Shown: in pieces, positions 25,263 to 33,196 of the stretch
How positions within the stretch are numbered: position 1 is the first letter of the stretch
Layout: every line of letters starts with the position of its first letter
Origin: a virus
Virus record (IMG/VR): IMGVR_UViG_3300031539_000005
Span: 58,494 to 122,493 of that record
Length of the DNA: 64,000 bases
Reading direction: 5' to 3' (one strand)
Translations under genes and position numbers: made by a program
The notes under the pieces: generated by a model
Database searches by the model: none
Told to the model about the DNA's origin: nothing
Seen by the model: only the letters and a program-made list of their open reading frames with translations

Positions 25263-27182
25263 ATGCTTATTCCAATTCGGATGAAGGCAACAAACTTTGT
25301 TTTCTATGAAACTTTAGATCTAAATTTTGGAAGTTTCAAAGATAACTTAGTCTTCATTACTGGAACGAATCTAGATACCGCAGGTTCTGAAAGTAATGGG
25401 GCGGGAAAATCGATCCTTGGAGATTTGCTTACAGATCTCCTTTTTGACAAAACAATTCGTCGTCACAGTCCAGAAAGCTTTATTGGAAAATTTGCAAAGT
25501 GGACGTATGAGTATATTGCTTTCAAGGATCCTGCCTTAAAATGTTATTGGTATATCAAAAAATATCGCAATCATCATGTGTTCGGGAGTAAAGTTTTCTT
25601 TCTTAAAAAGATGGGTGAAGAAGTCTATGATCTGAGTAGGAAAACAAAAGCGGATACATATACTGTTATTAATAGGGAATTAAATATAAATTGGGGAACA
25701 TTTTGTAACCGAAATTTCTTCGGTCAGAGAGATTTTAATAGATTCTTAAACGTCGCTGATACCAGGAAAGCTGAAATCATTATTGATATCCGTGACTTAC
25801 ATGATCTTCAGAAGTGTAAAAAACTTTCTCATGAGACTTTTAGGAAAGTTAGAGATGAAAAAGAAAATGTAGTTGTTACTCTTAATAAATTCGAAGGAGA
25901 GCTTAGAGTTCTAGAGGACACGGAAAATAGATTATGTAAAGAGGTTGAAAGATTTAAGGAAGCTGCCAGTGTAGCAATGAAAGAGTTAAAAGATTCAGAG
26001 ATAGAGGTGGCTGACAAATTAAAGTATGCTATTTTACAAACAGTAGGAATAGAAAAACTACGTTTTAGAATCAGTTCTCTGAAGCATGACATAGAAGAGG
26101 CGAATGAAATAATAAATAAACTTGCTCGCGTTCGAGACATGGTGGCTAGGGAAAAAGCCCAAATTAGTCTGAAAACTCAAGAAAAAGGAAAGGTTTCTGT
26201 CAAAATTTCGCAGATGATTTTAGAGGTTCGTGACCTCAGAAGCCATAAGTCCACTGTATGTGATAAATGTGGCGTTAAACTCACCCCTGAGAGGGTTGAA
26301 AAGGTTATAAATGATGATAAAGTAAAGATTAAGGAGTGTAGAAAAGAAGTTGAGAATCTTGAAATTGAAATTGAAACTCTGGAAAAGACCATTGTGAAGA
26401 GTAGAAAAGAATTAGAGCTAATTACAGAAAGATATAAACGCTTAGGACCAAAAATTCAGCATAGAGAAAGTCTCTTAAAAGGATTGCGTATTGCTGAAAA
26501 ATGGGAGGCAATGGTGGCATCTTTTAAAAGAGATTTAGGCAAAAACAGTGAAGAAATAAAAAGAATTCAAAAGCAAATTGAATTTCCTAGCGGAAAATCT
26601 ACGCTTGAAACTATAATGATTAAAAAGAATGAATTATTAGTCAGAATAAATACTGTCCAAATGCTTTTAAAGGGAATCAGTATAGAAGAGGCAAAGCATG
26701 AACTATCGGAAGTAGCATACGATAAAACGATGCGAGAGCTCTTTGATGATTTTCTTACTAATCTTAATCTCCATTCTTCTGATTTTCTTGATGTTTTGTC
26801 GGATAATGACATCTCGGTTTTTTTCAAACCTAAAAAAGAAATGAAGTCAAAGAAAGTTGTAGATGAAATAACCGTTGAAGTAAGTGTTAATGGAGAAAAG
26901 CCGCGAGATGTAAGAACATATTCGGGAGGAGAAATTTCTAAAATAGAATTCAGTACGCAAATGGCTCTCTTTAGTTCTGCTGAAAGTCCTATTGCTTTGC
27001 TTTGGTTTGACGAACCTTTTGTCGGTACGGATGGACCAGGCAGAGATAGGATGGTGGAATTATTGCGTCAAAAGGCAGATGAAGGGACAAAGGTGTTAGT
27101 TATTACTCATCATGATGTTGTCTCTGGCTACGGAGAAACGATCAATATTGTAAAAAAAGATGGAAAGAGCTATATAGAATAA
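25263..27182 (+). CDS. sbcC: SbcC/Rad50-like ATPase
   Basis: A 639-aa SMC-type protein. SNGAGKSILGD near residue 46 is the Walker A. Two long coiled-coil arms flank CDKCG near residue 333, the zinc hook. RTYSGGEISKIEF is the ABC signature and LLWFDEPF the Walker B, followed by ITHHD. At 639 aa it is short, like T4 gp46. It should pair with the SbcD-like nuclease at 21,142. The gap after the DUF4326 reading frame is only 4 nt. Confidence 0.9.
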   Translation: MLIPIRMKATNFVFYETLDLNFGSFKDNLVFITGTNLDTAGSESNGAGKSILGDLLTDLLFDKTIRRHSPESFIGKFAKWTYEYIAFKDPALKCYWYIKKYRNHHVFGSKVFFLKKMGEEVYDLSRKTKADTYTVINRELNINWGTFCNRNFFGQRDFNRFLNVADTRKAEIIIDIRDLHDLQKCKKLSHETFRKVRDEKENVVVTLNKFEGELRVLEDTENRLCKEVERFKEAASVAMKELKDSEIEVADKLKYAILQTVGIEKLRFRISSLKHDIEEANEIINKLARVRDMVAREKAQISLKTQEKGKVSVKISQMILEVRDLRSHKSTVCDKCGVKLTPERVEKVINDDKVKIKECRKEVENLEIEIETLEKTIVKSRKELELITERYKRLGPKIQHRESLLKGLRIAEKWEAMVASFKRDLGKNSEEIKRIQKQIEFPSGKSTLETIMIKKNELLVRINTVQMLLKGISIEEAKHELSEVAYDKTMRELFDDFLTNLNLHSSDFLDVLSDNDISVFFKPKKEMKSKKVVDEITVEVSVNGEKPRDVRTYSGGEISKIEFSTQMALFSSAESPIALLWFDEPFVGTDGPGRDRMVELLRQKADEGTKVLVITHHDVVSGYGETINIVKKDGKSYIE

Positions 27183-27199
27183 AAAGCTGGAGATGACAA

Positions 27200-27916
27200 A
27201 TGACCAAAAAACTTTCTATTTATGAACAAAGGGAATCTTTTGTAATAGGATGTAAGCTCATTGAACAAGTTAGGAAGACTTATTGTCAGGAATTTTTGAC
27301 AATGGGAGTTGATCCAAGTATAAATTCTACTGGATGGGCTATAAGAAATTCAGATATTTCTGTTAAAGTAGGCACTATTACAGCTAAGAGTTCTGGATTC
27401 AGTAGGCTAATAAGGATAGAAAGAAGGCTGCGTAAAATATTAGATGGTATTTCTCCTTTTATTGGAATTGAAGGTTATGCCTACAATAAAAAATATGGTC
27501 GGGAACAAGCAGGTGAACTTGGAGGAGTAATTAGGCGATTATTCTTTTTCAAGAAAAGACCTCTCTTAGTCATAAGTCCTCTTACCGTAAAAGCCTGGGT
27601 TAAGGCTGCTAAAAAAAATCAAATTTTGTTAGAGATTTACGATCAATTCAAGATTAAAATAACAAATGACGATGCTGCCGATGCATTTCTGCTTTCAGAA
27701 ATAACCAGAAATGCTCTTTTATTAGCCCATCATGTTGTTACCCTTAAGTTAGATTCAGATAATATTAAGGATTATTTCGGAGATTGTGAATATATTGAAC
27801 AAAAGGGATTGAAGAAATTATTAAAGTATCAAGCAAGTTCCTTATTTAGACTCATCCTTAGTCATGGGAAACAGGTAGCCTTTTTCCTAAAATCTCCCAC
27901 TCTCTTGAAAAAATAA
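27200..27916 (+). CDS. ruvC: RuvC-like Holliday junction resolvase
   Basis: A 238-aa protein. GVDPSINSTGWA begins the RNase H fold with the first catalytic Asp. GIEGYAYNKKYGREQAGELGG gives the second acidic residue, and DDAADAFLLS the last two. It likely cuts branched DNA before packaging. It has an N-terminal extension of about 35 residues; a start at ATG 27302 would remove it. A C-terminal extension of about 60 residues is unexplained. Confidence 0.85.
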   Translation: MTKKLSIYEQRESFVIGCKLIEQVRKTYCQEFLTMGVDPSINSTGWAIRNSDISVKVGTITAKSSGFSRLIRIERRLRKILDGISPFIGIEGYAYNKKYGREQAGELGGVIRRLFFFKKRPLLVISPLTVKAWVKAAKKNQILLEIYDQFKIKITNDDAADAFLLSEITRNALLLAHHVVTLKLDSDNIKDYFGDCEYIEQKGLKKLLKYQASSLFRLILSHGKQVAFFLKSPTLLKK

Positions 27917-27950
27917 AATAGAATATTGTATATTATTTTGGGTAATAAAT

Positions 27951-28406
27951 ATGGATACTGACTCGGAAAGAGTAAAGCGACTTCTAAAGTTGTATAGTGA
28001 AAAGATTGAGAATTTTAGTAAGAGACATTTTGTTGATATCACTTGCTTTCCGCAAGGAAGGAAGAAGACGCTAGGGGGAATTTATAAATGTCGTGTTTTG
28101 AAACGGCATATTTATTTGTGCAAAAGTTCTTGTCGCAGGAAATGTCCTGAATTTCTTAGTAAAGTCTACTTATGCATGGAGTTAAATTGTACTTCATGGC
28201 CTGTTTGTACTAATTCTAACTCAGAGAAAGAAGTTAGAAAAAGGTGTAAAGATCTTGGGTTTTATGATAGACGTAAGAAATTAGATAAAGTTTATGATCA
28301 ATTCTTTTTATTATTTAGAGTATATCGTGGATTAAAGATTGATTCAGAAAGGACACTTACATTTTTGAATAAAAGAAAGGCCAGATCTGAAAATGGGAAA
28401 GTTTGA
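27951..28406 (+). CDS. Cys-rich basic protein
   Basis: A 151-aa basic protein with CKSSCRRKC and CMELNCTSWPVC, so zinc binding is likely. Helical C-terminus. Overlaps the next gene by 14 nt. No family recognised. Confidence 0.65.
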   Translation: MDTDSERVKRLLKLYSEKIENFSKRHFVDITCFPQGRKKTLGGIYKCRVLKRHIYLCKSSCRRKCPEFLSKVYLCMELNCTSWPVCTNSNSEKEVRKRCKDLGFYDRRKKLDKVYDQFFLLFRVYRGLKIDSERTLTFLNKRKARSENGKV

Positions 28407-28773
28407 TCCAAAAGCAATAGCGAAGAGAATCAAGCGATTAGAAGAAGAATCAAGAGACAGGATGAAAATAATTCTGAAATCAAAAGAATTACTTCAATTA
28501 ATACCTCCGAAGTCCACTTCGCCCACCGATGCAATTCTGTTATTCGGATCACATAGGGGAGAAAAGATCTCTAGTCTTTTATCTAGATTTGAAACTGCTC
28601 CTTATGTTATGAGATATCTAGCCCAAGATCCAACGATTCCTCCAAAGATTAGAAAAATCGTACAGAATCTAATTCAATTTTACGACCCATTTGCCGAAGA
28701 TCACTCTCGACTCAGTGAAGGACTGAACGTAAGAGAAATTTCTCCGGAAGAGGAGGATAATATTCCATGGTAA
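28393..28773 (+). CDS. DUF3820-like small protein
   Basis: A 126-aa protein. The core LLFGSHRGEKISSLL followed by YVMRYLAQD resembles the DUF3820 motif (FG-x-x-x-G, then a Y...W/L helix) seen in exonuclease X-associated and phage proteins. N-terminal coiled coil. Function unknown; overlaps the kinase gene by 7 nt. Confidence 0.6.
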   Translation: MGKFDPKAIAKRIKRLEEESRDRMKIILKSKELLQLIPPKSTSPTDAILLFGSHRGEKISSLLSRFETAPYVMRYLAQDPTIPPKIRKIVQNLIQFYDPFAEDHSRLSEGLNVREISPEEEDNIPW

Positions 28774-29780
28774 TCCAAAATTTTAAAAGTTTTTTTGATG
28801 GAGTTTCTGGACTAAAGATTTTAGTGATAGGAGACTTAATCCTGGATGAATATATCTGGGGACAAGTATTTCGTATCTCTCCAGAGGCTCCTGTTCCGAT
28901 AGTCACAGTTGATCATTTGTCTTATAGACTTGGAGGCGCAGGGAATGTTGCAAGTAATATTGAAAGTCTTGGTGGATATCCTATTCTTTGTGGAGTATTA
29001 GGAGACGATAGAGAAGGGCAGATATTCAGAGATATCGTGGAACATAGAAAAATGGGGAAGGCAGGAATCTGTACTGAACTTTCAAGATGGACTTCTAAAA
29101 AGACTAGAATTATTGCTCATAGTCAGCAAGTGGTTCGTCTTGATAGAGAGAGTAATTACCAAATAGAGTTAGAAACTTATCAGCAAATAAAGCAGAATTT
29201 AAGCAGATTGACAGATTGCGGAATAAAAGCCATAGTCATTTCTGATTATAATAAAGGAGTTATCAGTAGCGATCTGATGAGAGATATAAGAGAATTTGCT
29301 GCGGGAATAGGAGCTCCTATTATTTCAGATCCAAAGGGCAAGAATATGCAACTTCATAAATATTTAGATTTAATAACTCCTAGTTATGTAGATGCTGCGC
29401 ATTTTTGTCATGTTGACCCGATTTCTAAACGAGGTGTGTATCTTACAGGACTGAAATTGTTAGGGGTTTTGAAATGTGGATCGGTACTCTTAACTCAAGG
29501 ATCACTTGGGATGACTCTTTTCAAGAAGGAGCCAAGGATTACAGAAACTAATATTCCGGCAGTTGCTAAAGAAGTTAGCGATGTCACTGGGGCTGGCGAT
29601 ACGGTGTCTGCGGTTATGGCCTTGGGATTGGGAGCCGGCTTAGATATGGAAAATACTGCTATTCTTGCGAATGTAGCTGCGGGAATCGTTGTAGGGAAAG
29701 TCGGTACAAGTACAGCTTCAATGGCAGAGCTTGAAAAAGCATTGTCTCGGGAAATAGAAAATAATAAGAACAAAGCGTAA
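28767..29780 (+). CDS. PfkB-family sugar kinase (HldE/RfaE N-domain type)
   Basis: A 337-aa protein. VIGDLILDEYIWGQVFRIS, RLGGAGNVASNI and DVTGAGDTVSAV match the heptose-7-phosphate kinase domain of HldE. The nucleotidyltransferase half of bifunctional HldE is absent. It would phosphorylate a sugar phosphate for an activated-sugar pathway. Next to an epimerase/dehydratase gene, and with a glycosyltransferase at 1.2 kb, it suggests the phage makes or alters a sugar. Confidence 0.85.
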   Translation: MVIQNFKSFFDGVSGLKILVIGDLILDEYIWGQVFRISPEAPVPIVTVDHLSYRLGGAGNVASNIESLGGYPILCGVLGDDREGQIFRDIVEHRKMGKAGICTELSRWTSKKTRIIAHSQQVVRLDRESNYQIELETYQQIKQNLSRLTDCGIKAIVISDYNKGVISSDLMRDIREFAAGIGAPIISDPKGKNMQLHKYLDLITPSYVDAAHFCHVDPISKRGVYLTGLKLLGVLKCGSVLLTQGSLGMTLFKKEPRITETNIPAVAKEVSDVTGAGDTVSAVMALGLGAGLDMENTAILANVAAGIVVGKVGTSTASMAELEKALSREIENNKNKA

Positions 29781-29789
29781 GGAGAAAAA

Positions 29790-30782
29790 GTGAATAAAAT
29801 TATTATTACCGGAGGCTGTGGCTTTATTGGGAGTCATGTAGTGGAGCATTTCCTGAAGAATACGAATTGGGAAATATGCATTCTGGATAAACTTACTTAT
29901 GCTTCCAGAGGATTTGAGCGCATAAGGGACATCAATGCATATCATGAAGATAGAGTTCTTCTTCTCACTACAGATATAACAAGGGAAATTCCAGAAGGAA
30001 TTTTGCACGAAGTCAGAGGTGCGAATTGGCTTTTTCATCTTGCTGCGGAGACTCATGTTGATAATAGTATTCTGGATCCTAAGCCATTTGTTATGAGTAA
30101 TTTGCTTGGTACATTCAATATTTTGGAATTTGTAAAGAAGTTACCTAATTTAAAGGGGATGCTTTATATGAGTACTGATGAAGTCTTTGGTCCGGCTTCA
30201 GCATACGATGCCTTTAATGAATGGGATAGATATAATTGTACGAATCCATATAGTGCTACTAAAGCCGGAGCAGAAGAACTCTGTTTGGCTTATGCGAATA
30301 CATATAGCCTACCTATATTTATCGTTCATACTATGAACGTGTTTGGAGAAAGACAGCATCCTGAAAAATTTATTCCAATGTGTATTCGTAAGATTCTAAG
30401 AGATGAAACTGTAACTATTCATTCTGATATAACAGAAACTATTTCGGGGTCAAGGTTCTATATTCATGCCAGAAACTTTGCGAATGCAGCTCATTTTCTC
30501 TTAGGCAAATTTGAAAGAAGACAGAAATATAATATTGTCGGAGAATGTGAAATTAAAAATTATGTCTTGGCTCAAACCATAGCTGAAATTATGGGTAAGA
30601 AGTTGCATTTTGAAATGGTAAATTTCCATGAGAGTAGGCCAGGTCATGATTTACGCTATGCTCTTGATGGATCTAAAATGGCTGCGATGGGATGGAGGGT
30701 TCCAATGACTTTTAGAGAATCGTTTGAGCGAACAATCAAGTGGACTTTGGATAATCCACGTTGGTTAGATTGGAGTATCTAA
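29790..30782 (+). CDS. NAD-dependent sugar epimerase/dehydratase
   Basis: A 330-aa extended short-chain dehydrogenase from GTG 29790 behind AAGGAG. TGGCGFIGSHVVEH is the dinucleotide-binding start, LAAETHVDNS follows, STDEVFG and PYSATKAGAEEL hold the catalytic Tyr/Lys. The pattern is closest to dTDP-glucose 4,6-dehydratase. Substrate is inferred. Overlaps the next ATG by 1 nt. Confidence 0.85.
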   Translation: MNKIIITGGCGFIGSHVVEHFLKNTNWEICILDKLTYASRGFERIRDINAYHEDRVLLLTTDITREIPEGILHEVRGANWLFHLAAETHVDNSILDPKPFVMSNLLGTFNILEFVKKLPNLKGMLYMSTDEVFGPASAYDAFNEWDRYNCTNPYSATKAGAEELCLAYANTYSLPIFIVHTMNVFGERQHPEKFIPMCIRKILRDETVTIHSDITETISGSRFYIHARNFANAAHFLLGKFERRQKYNIVGECEIKNYVLAQTIAEIMGKKLHFEMVNFHESRPGHDLRYALDGSKMAAMGWRVPMTFRESFERTIKWTLDNPRWLDWSI

Positions 30783-30994
30783 TGCAAGAACTTCAAATTA
30801 AGAAAGTAAAGAACTTTATTAAGGTCTTAAGTCATCTTGAAGATCTTGAGGCTAAACTTAAGAAAAGTAAAGATGAACAAACTTTTTTTGAAAAAGAAAT
30901 TCGTGATCTCGAAAGTAGGCTGGAAGCTATAGCCTGTCAACTTAATGGTCAAAAATTGGATTTATATCCACTTAAGAAACTTGAAAAGGAGTAA
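30782..30994 (+). CDS. Coiled-coil small protein
   Basis: A 70-aa charged, helical protein. ATG 30782 overlaps the dehydratase stop (TAATG). Heptad-like spacing in LEDLEAKLKKSKDEQTFFE suggests a coiled coil. Function unknown. Confidence 0.65.
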   Translation: MQELQIKKVKNFIKVLSHLEDLEAKLKKSKDEQTFFEKEIRDLESRLEAIACQLNGQKLDLYPLKKLEKE

Positions 30995-30998
30995 GGTA

Positions 30999-31208
30999 AT
31001 GAGTGGAAAATGTATGATTAAAAAGGTGGGGCACAAATTAGGTTCAAGTTTTAGATATACTGAGATCGATGGATGGAAAATTGCTTTTGAGATTTTAAAG
31101 ATTCTTAAAAGACAGGGGTTTAAGGCTATTATCACTGAAAAATTAGTTCAAGACGAAGACTATGAACGCATGCCTCCGGAGGCTTATATTGAAGTTAGAT
31201 GGGAGTAA
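30999..31208 (+). CDS. Hypothetical small protein
   Basis: A 69-aa protein; ATG 30999 follows GGAGTAAGG. Contains predicted helix AFEILKILKRQGFKAII and a beta end AYIEVRWE. No family recognised. Confidence 0.6.
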   Translation: MSGKCMIKKVGHKLGSSFRYTEIDGWKIAFEILKILKRQGFKAIITEKLVQDEDYERMPPEAYIEVRWE

Positions 31209-31211
31209 GGT

Positions 31212-31403
31212 ATGCCAGGAGCTACGACTAGAGCAACAGATGCTGGACAACAAACTGCGCAAGGTATTATCCAAACAGTTCATTTAATGTATCAAAATCA
31301 TACTGCACTTTCTTATCTTCGTTCTCTTATTAGATTCTTGCAGGAAGAAGCTCAGCGTCGTGAAAAAGAAGAAGTTCTTAAAGGTCTTGAGAAGATGAGG
31401 TAG
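31212..31403 (+). CDS. Hypothetical small helical protein
   Basis: A 63-aa helical protein 3 nt after the previous stop. Gln/Glu-rich C-terminal helix. Function unknown. Confidence 0.55.
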   Translation: MPGATTRATDAGQQTAQGIIQTVHLMYQNHTALSYLRSLIRFLQEEAQRREKEEVLKGLEKMR

Positions 31404-31405
31404 CT

Positions 31406-31888
31406 ATGAAGGAAGGAACAAAAAGCTTGTTGTTTGGTTGTCATCAATTTTTCTTGCATCCTTTATGGGTGCTTTTTGCATGGAGACTTGAATACAAAGA
31501 ATGGCCTAAATTCTGGGAAATTGTTTGTATTTTTCTTCATGATGTTGGACTTTGGGGCTTAGATTATTTAACTGATCCTTATCAGAAAAAAGCTCATTGG
31601 GAATTAGGAACGTGGTATGGATGGAAGCTCTTTGGCATGAAAGGACTTTCGCTCATTGCCGGACATACTCCTTATTCTGATTGGCCTAAAAGTAGATTAT
31701 GGAAAGCTGATAAAAGAAGTTGGCTTGTGGCTCCTATTTGGTGGCTAAATTTGAATTTTCATATTGAAAATTTTCAAACTGAAGCTGCACGTCCTAGGAT
31801 ATGGAAGAAATTAGTAGCTGAGGAATTGAAGAAGAAAGAATTTTTCAGTTGTAATGATCTACATCGGAAGAATATACCTGTTCAATAG
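31406..31888 (+). CDS. HD-like metallohydrolase-type protein
   Basis: A 160-aa Trp-rich protein. CIFLHDVGLWG followed by KKAHWELG and AGHTPYS gives a His-Asp arrangement like an HD domain, although the first His ligand is uncertain. Possibly a small phosphohydrolase. Last plus-strand gene of this block before a noncoding gap. Confidence 0.6.
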   Translation: MKEGTKSLLFGCHQFFLHPLWVLFAWRLEYKEWPKFWEIVCIFLHDVGLWGLDYLTDPYQKKAHWELGTWYGWKLFGMKGLSLIAGHTPYSDWPKSRLWKADKRSWLVAPIWWLNLNFHIENFQTEAARPRIWKKLVAEELKKKEFFSCNDLHRKNIPVQ

Positions 31889-32177
31889 TGCTCTTTTTTA
31901 TATACCTATCTAGATGAATCAGTCTTTTAGGGCATGGTTAGGTATGGCTTGCCTTTAAAAGATTGTCTGTGGGCCGTCTGGATGGCCTTAAAAAATACCG
32001 GAACATAGGGGCTTAAGCCTATTTTGCTAATTTAGGGCGCTGTTGCGTCTATTTTTAAAAGGTATGGCATAATACACTTTATGGCCGGACTTGCAGTGTG
32101 GGTTGTCTCGAGGGTGCAGAGCAAGCTGTTTTTTTTAGGGCGCAGTGGTAGTAAACCCTTTTTTTGATAGGATTGTT
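31889..32177. repeat. Noncoding segment with repeated element GTGGGCCGTCTG
   Basis: No gene is seen. Two related elements occur at 31949-31980 and 32091-32109, and a third at 51171-51202. They share a TTGCCTT-AAAAG lead-in and/or the GTGGGCCGTCT (GTGGGTTGTCT) core. TTTAGGGCGC also occurs twice here. It separates the plus-strand block from the minus-strand block, so it may hold terminators, promoters or an RNA. Confidence 0.6.
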
Positions 32178-32330
32178 ATGCGAATATCATTCATTTTTGC
32201 TTGGTATGATTTTTGGATTGGCTGGTATTTTAATAGAAAAAGTAGACAGCTTTATATTCTTCCAATACCGATGCTAGGGATTAAAATTCAGCTTGGTGTA
32301 AAAGAGGGTTTTTTGCCAGATATTTTTTAA
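32178..32330 (+). CDS. Small conserved-looking phage protein
   Basis: A 50-aa protein starting ATG 32178. IFAWYDFWIGWYF, then LYILPIPMLGIKIQL, match a small phage protein pattern I recognise as recurring but of unknown role. Its 3' end meets the convergent sigma-like gene by 4 nt. Confidence 0.65.
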   Translation: MRISFIFAWYDFWIGWYFNRKSRQLYILPIPMLGIKIQLGVKEGFLPDIF

Positions 32331-33196
32331 TAAAGATCCCTGCTTTGTAGCTTTTTTGCTTTTAAATCTTTTTCAAGCGCTTTAATCTGTTTTCCTGTTA
32401 ATATGTTTAACATTTCTTCTCTATCAATAATGTACCTATCTACATAGCCTAGACCGCATATCATTATTTTTGCTGTATCTGCGAGCATATTTGCTTCTTT
32501 AATGGAAATATTGCCTAGAACGCATAATACTTCATAAATATCTTTTTCGTGCAAATGATCATGTCCTTCTTCTTGTAATTCACTTTTTATACGTCTATCT
32601 AATTCTAAAATTTCCATTAGTGTTTTGTCGGGGAAGATTTTGTTGTGGATATATTGGTATGTTTCTGAATTCAGGTGGGATTTAAGATAGCTTAAAATTG
32701 AAAATAAAAAAAAGCTTTCTTCTGGAGTCTCTGGCGTAGTTCCAAAAGCAGGTCTTCCATCTGGTGTGCCGACATAATTATCTTCAATAGAATATGTTTG
32801 GTCTTGAAGATCTCTTACTTCACTGAAGCTATAATTGTATACTGGAATTTCTTCTCCATCTATCTCTGAGAGAATGTGGCAAGCTCTTATTGGTTTGAGA
32901 GCATGGTTCCAAATTCCATCAAGAGTTTTAATTATAACATTCATAACCCAAGTATATTCGCTTGCTCTTTCTGGGTCAAATAAATGATAACCTGCAAGGA
33001 TCCTAATTTTACATTCCTGCATCAGGTCATCCAGATCCATGCTTGGAATATAACTTCTTTTTCTACATTCAAACATGATTTGTTTAGAATATTTCTTTAA
33101 AAGCTTTTCAGCTTCTTCATTACTTAAAACTGTAAGCTTTGCGCCAAGATTGTCAGCTTGAACTTGAGAGGCTTTTTTCTTTTTTCTTAGCTTCAT
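32327..33196 (-). CDS. Sigma-70-family-like factor
   Basis: A 289-aa protein. MDLDDLMQECKIRILAGYHLFDPERASEYTWVMNVIIKT near residues 53-92 is the region-2 pattern of sigma factors (core binding and -10 recognition). A long linker and a helical C-terminus follow; a clear region 4 was not found. It may direct late phage transcription or be a diverged remnant. It is the last gene of a minus-strand operon with the VWA and AAA+ genes and overlaps the VWA stop by 4 nt. Confidence 0.65.
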   Translation of the reverse strand: MKLRKKKKASQVQADNLGAKLTVLSNEEAEKLLKKYSKQIMFECRKRSYIPSMDLDDLMQECKIRILAGYHLFDPERASEYTWVMNVIIKTLDGIWNHALKPIRACHILSEIDGEEIPVYNYSFSEVRDLQDQTYSIEDNYVGTPDGRPAFGTTPETPEESFFLFSILSYLKSHLNSETYQYIHNKIFPDKTLMEILELDRRIKSELQEEGHDHLHEKDIYEVLCVLGNISIKEANMLADTAKIMICGLGYVDRYIIDREEMLNILTGKQIKALEKDLKAKKLQSRDLY

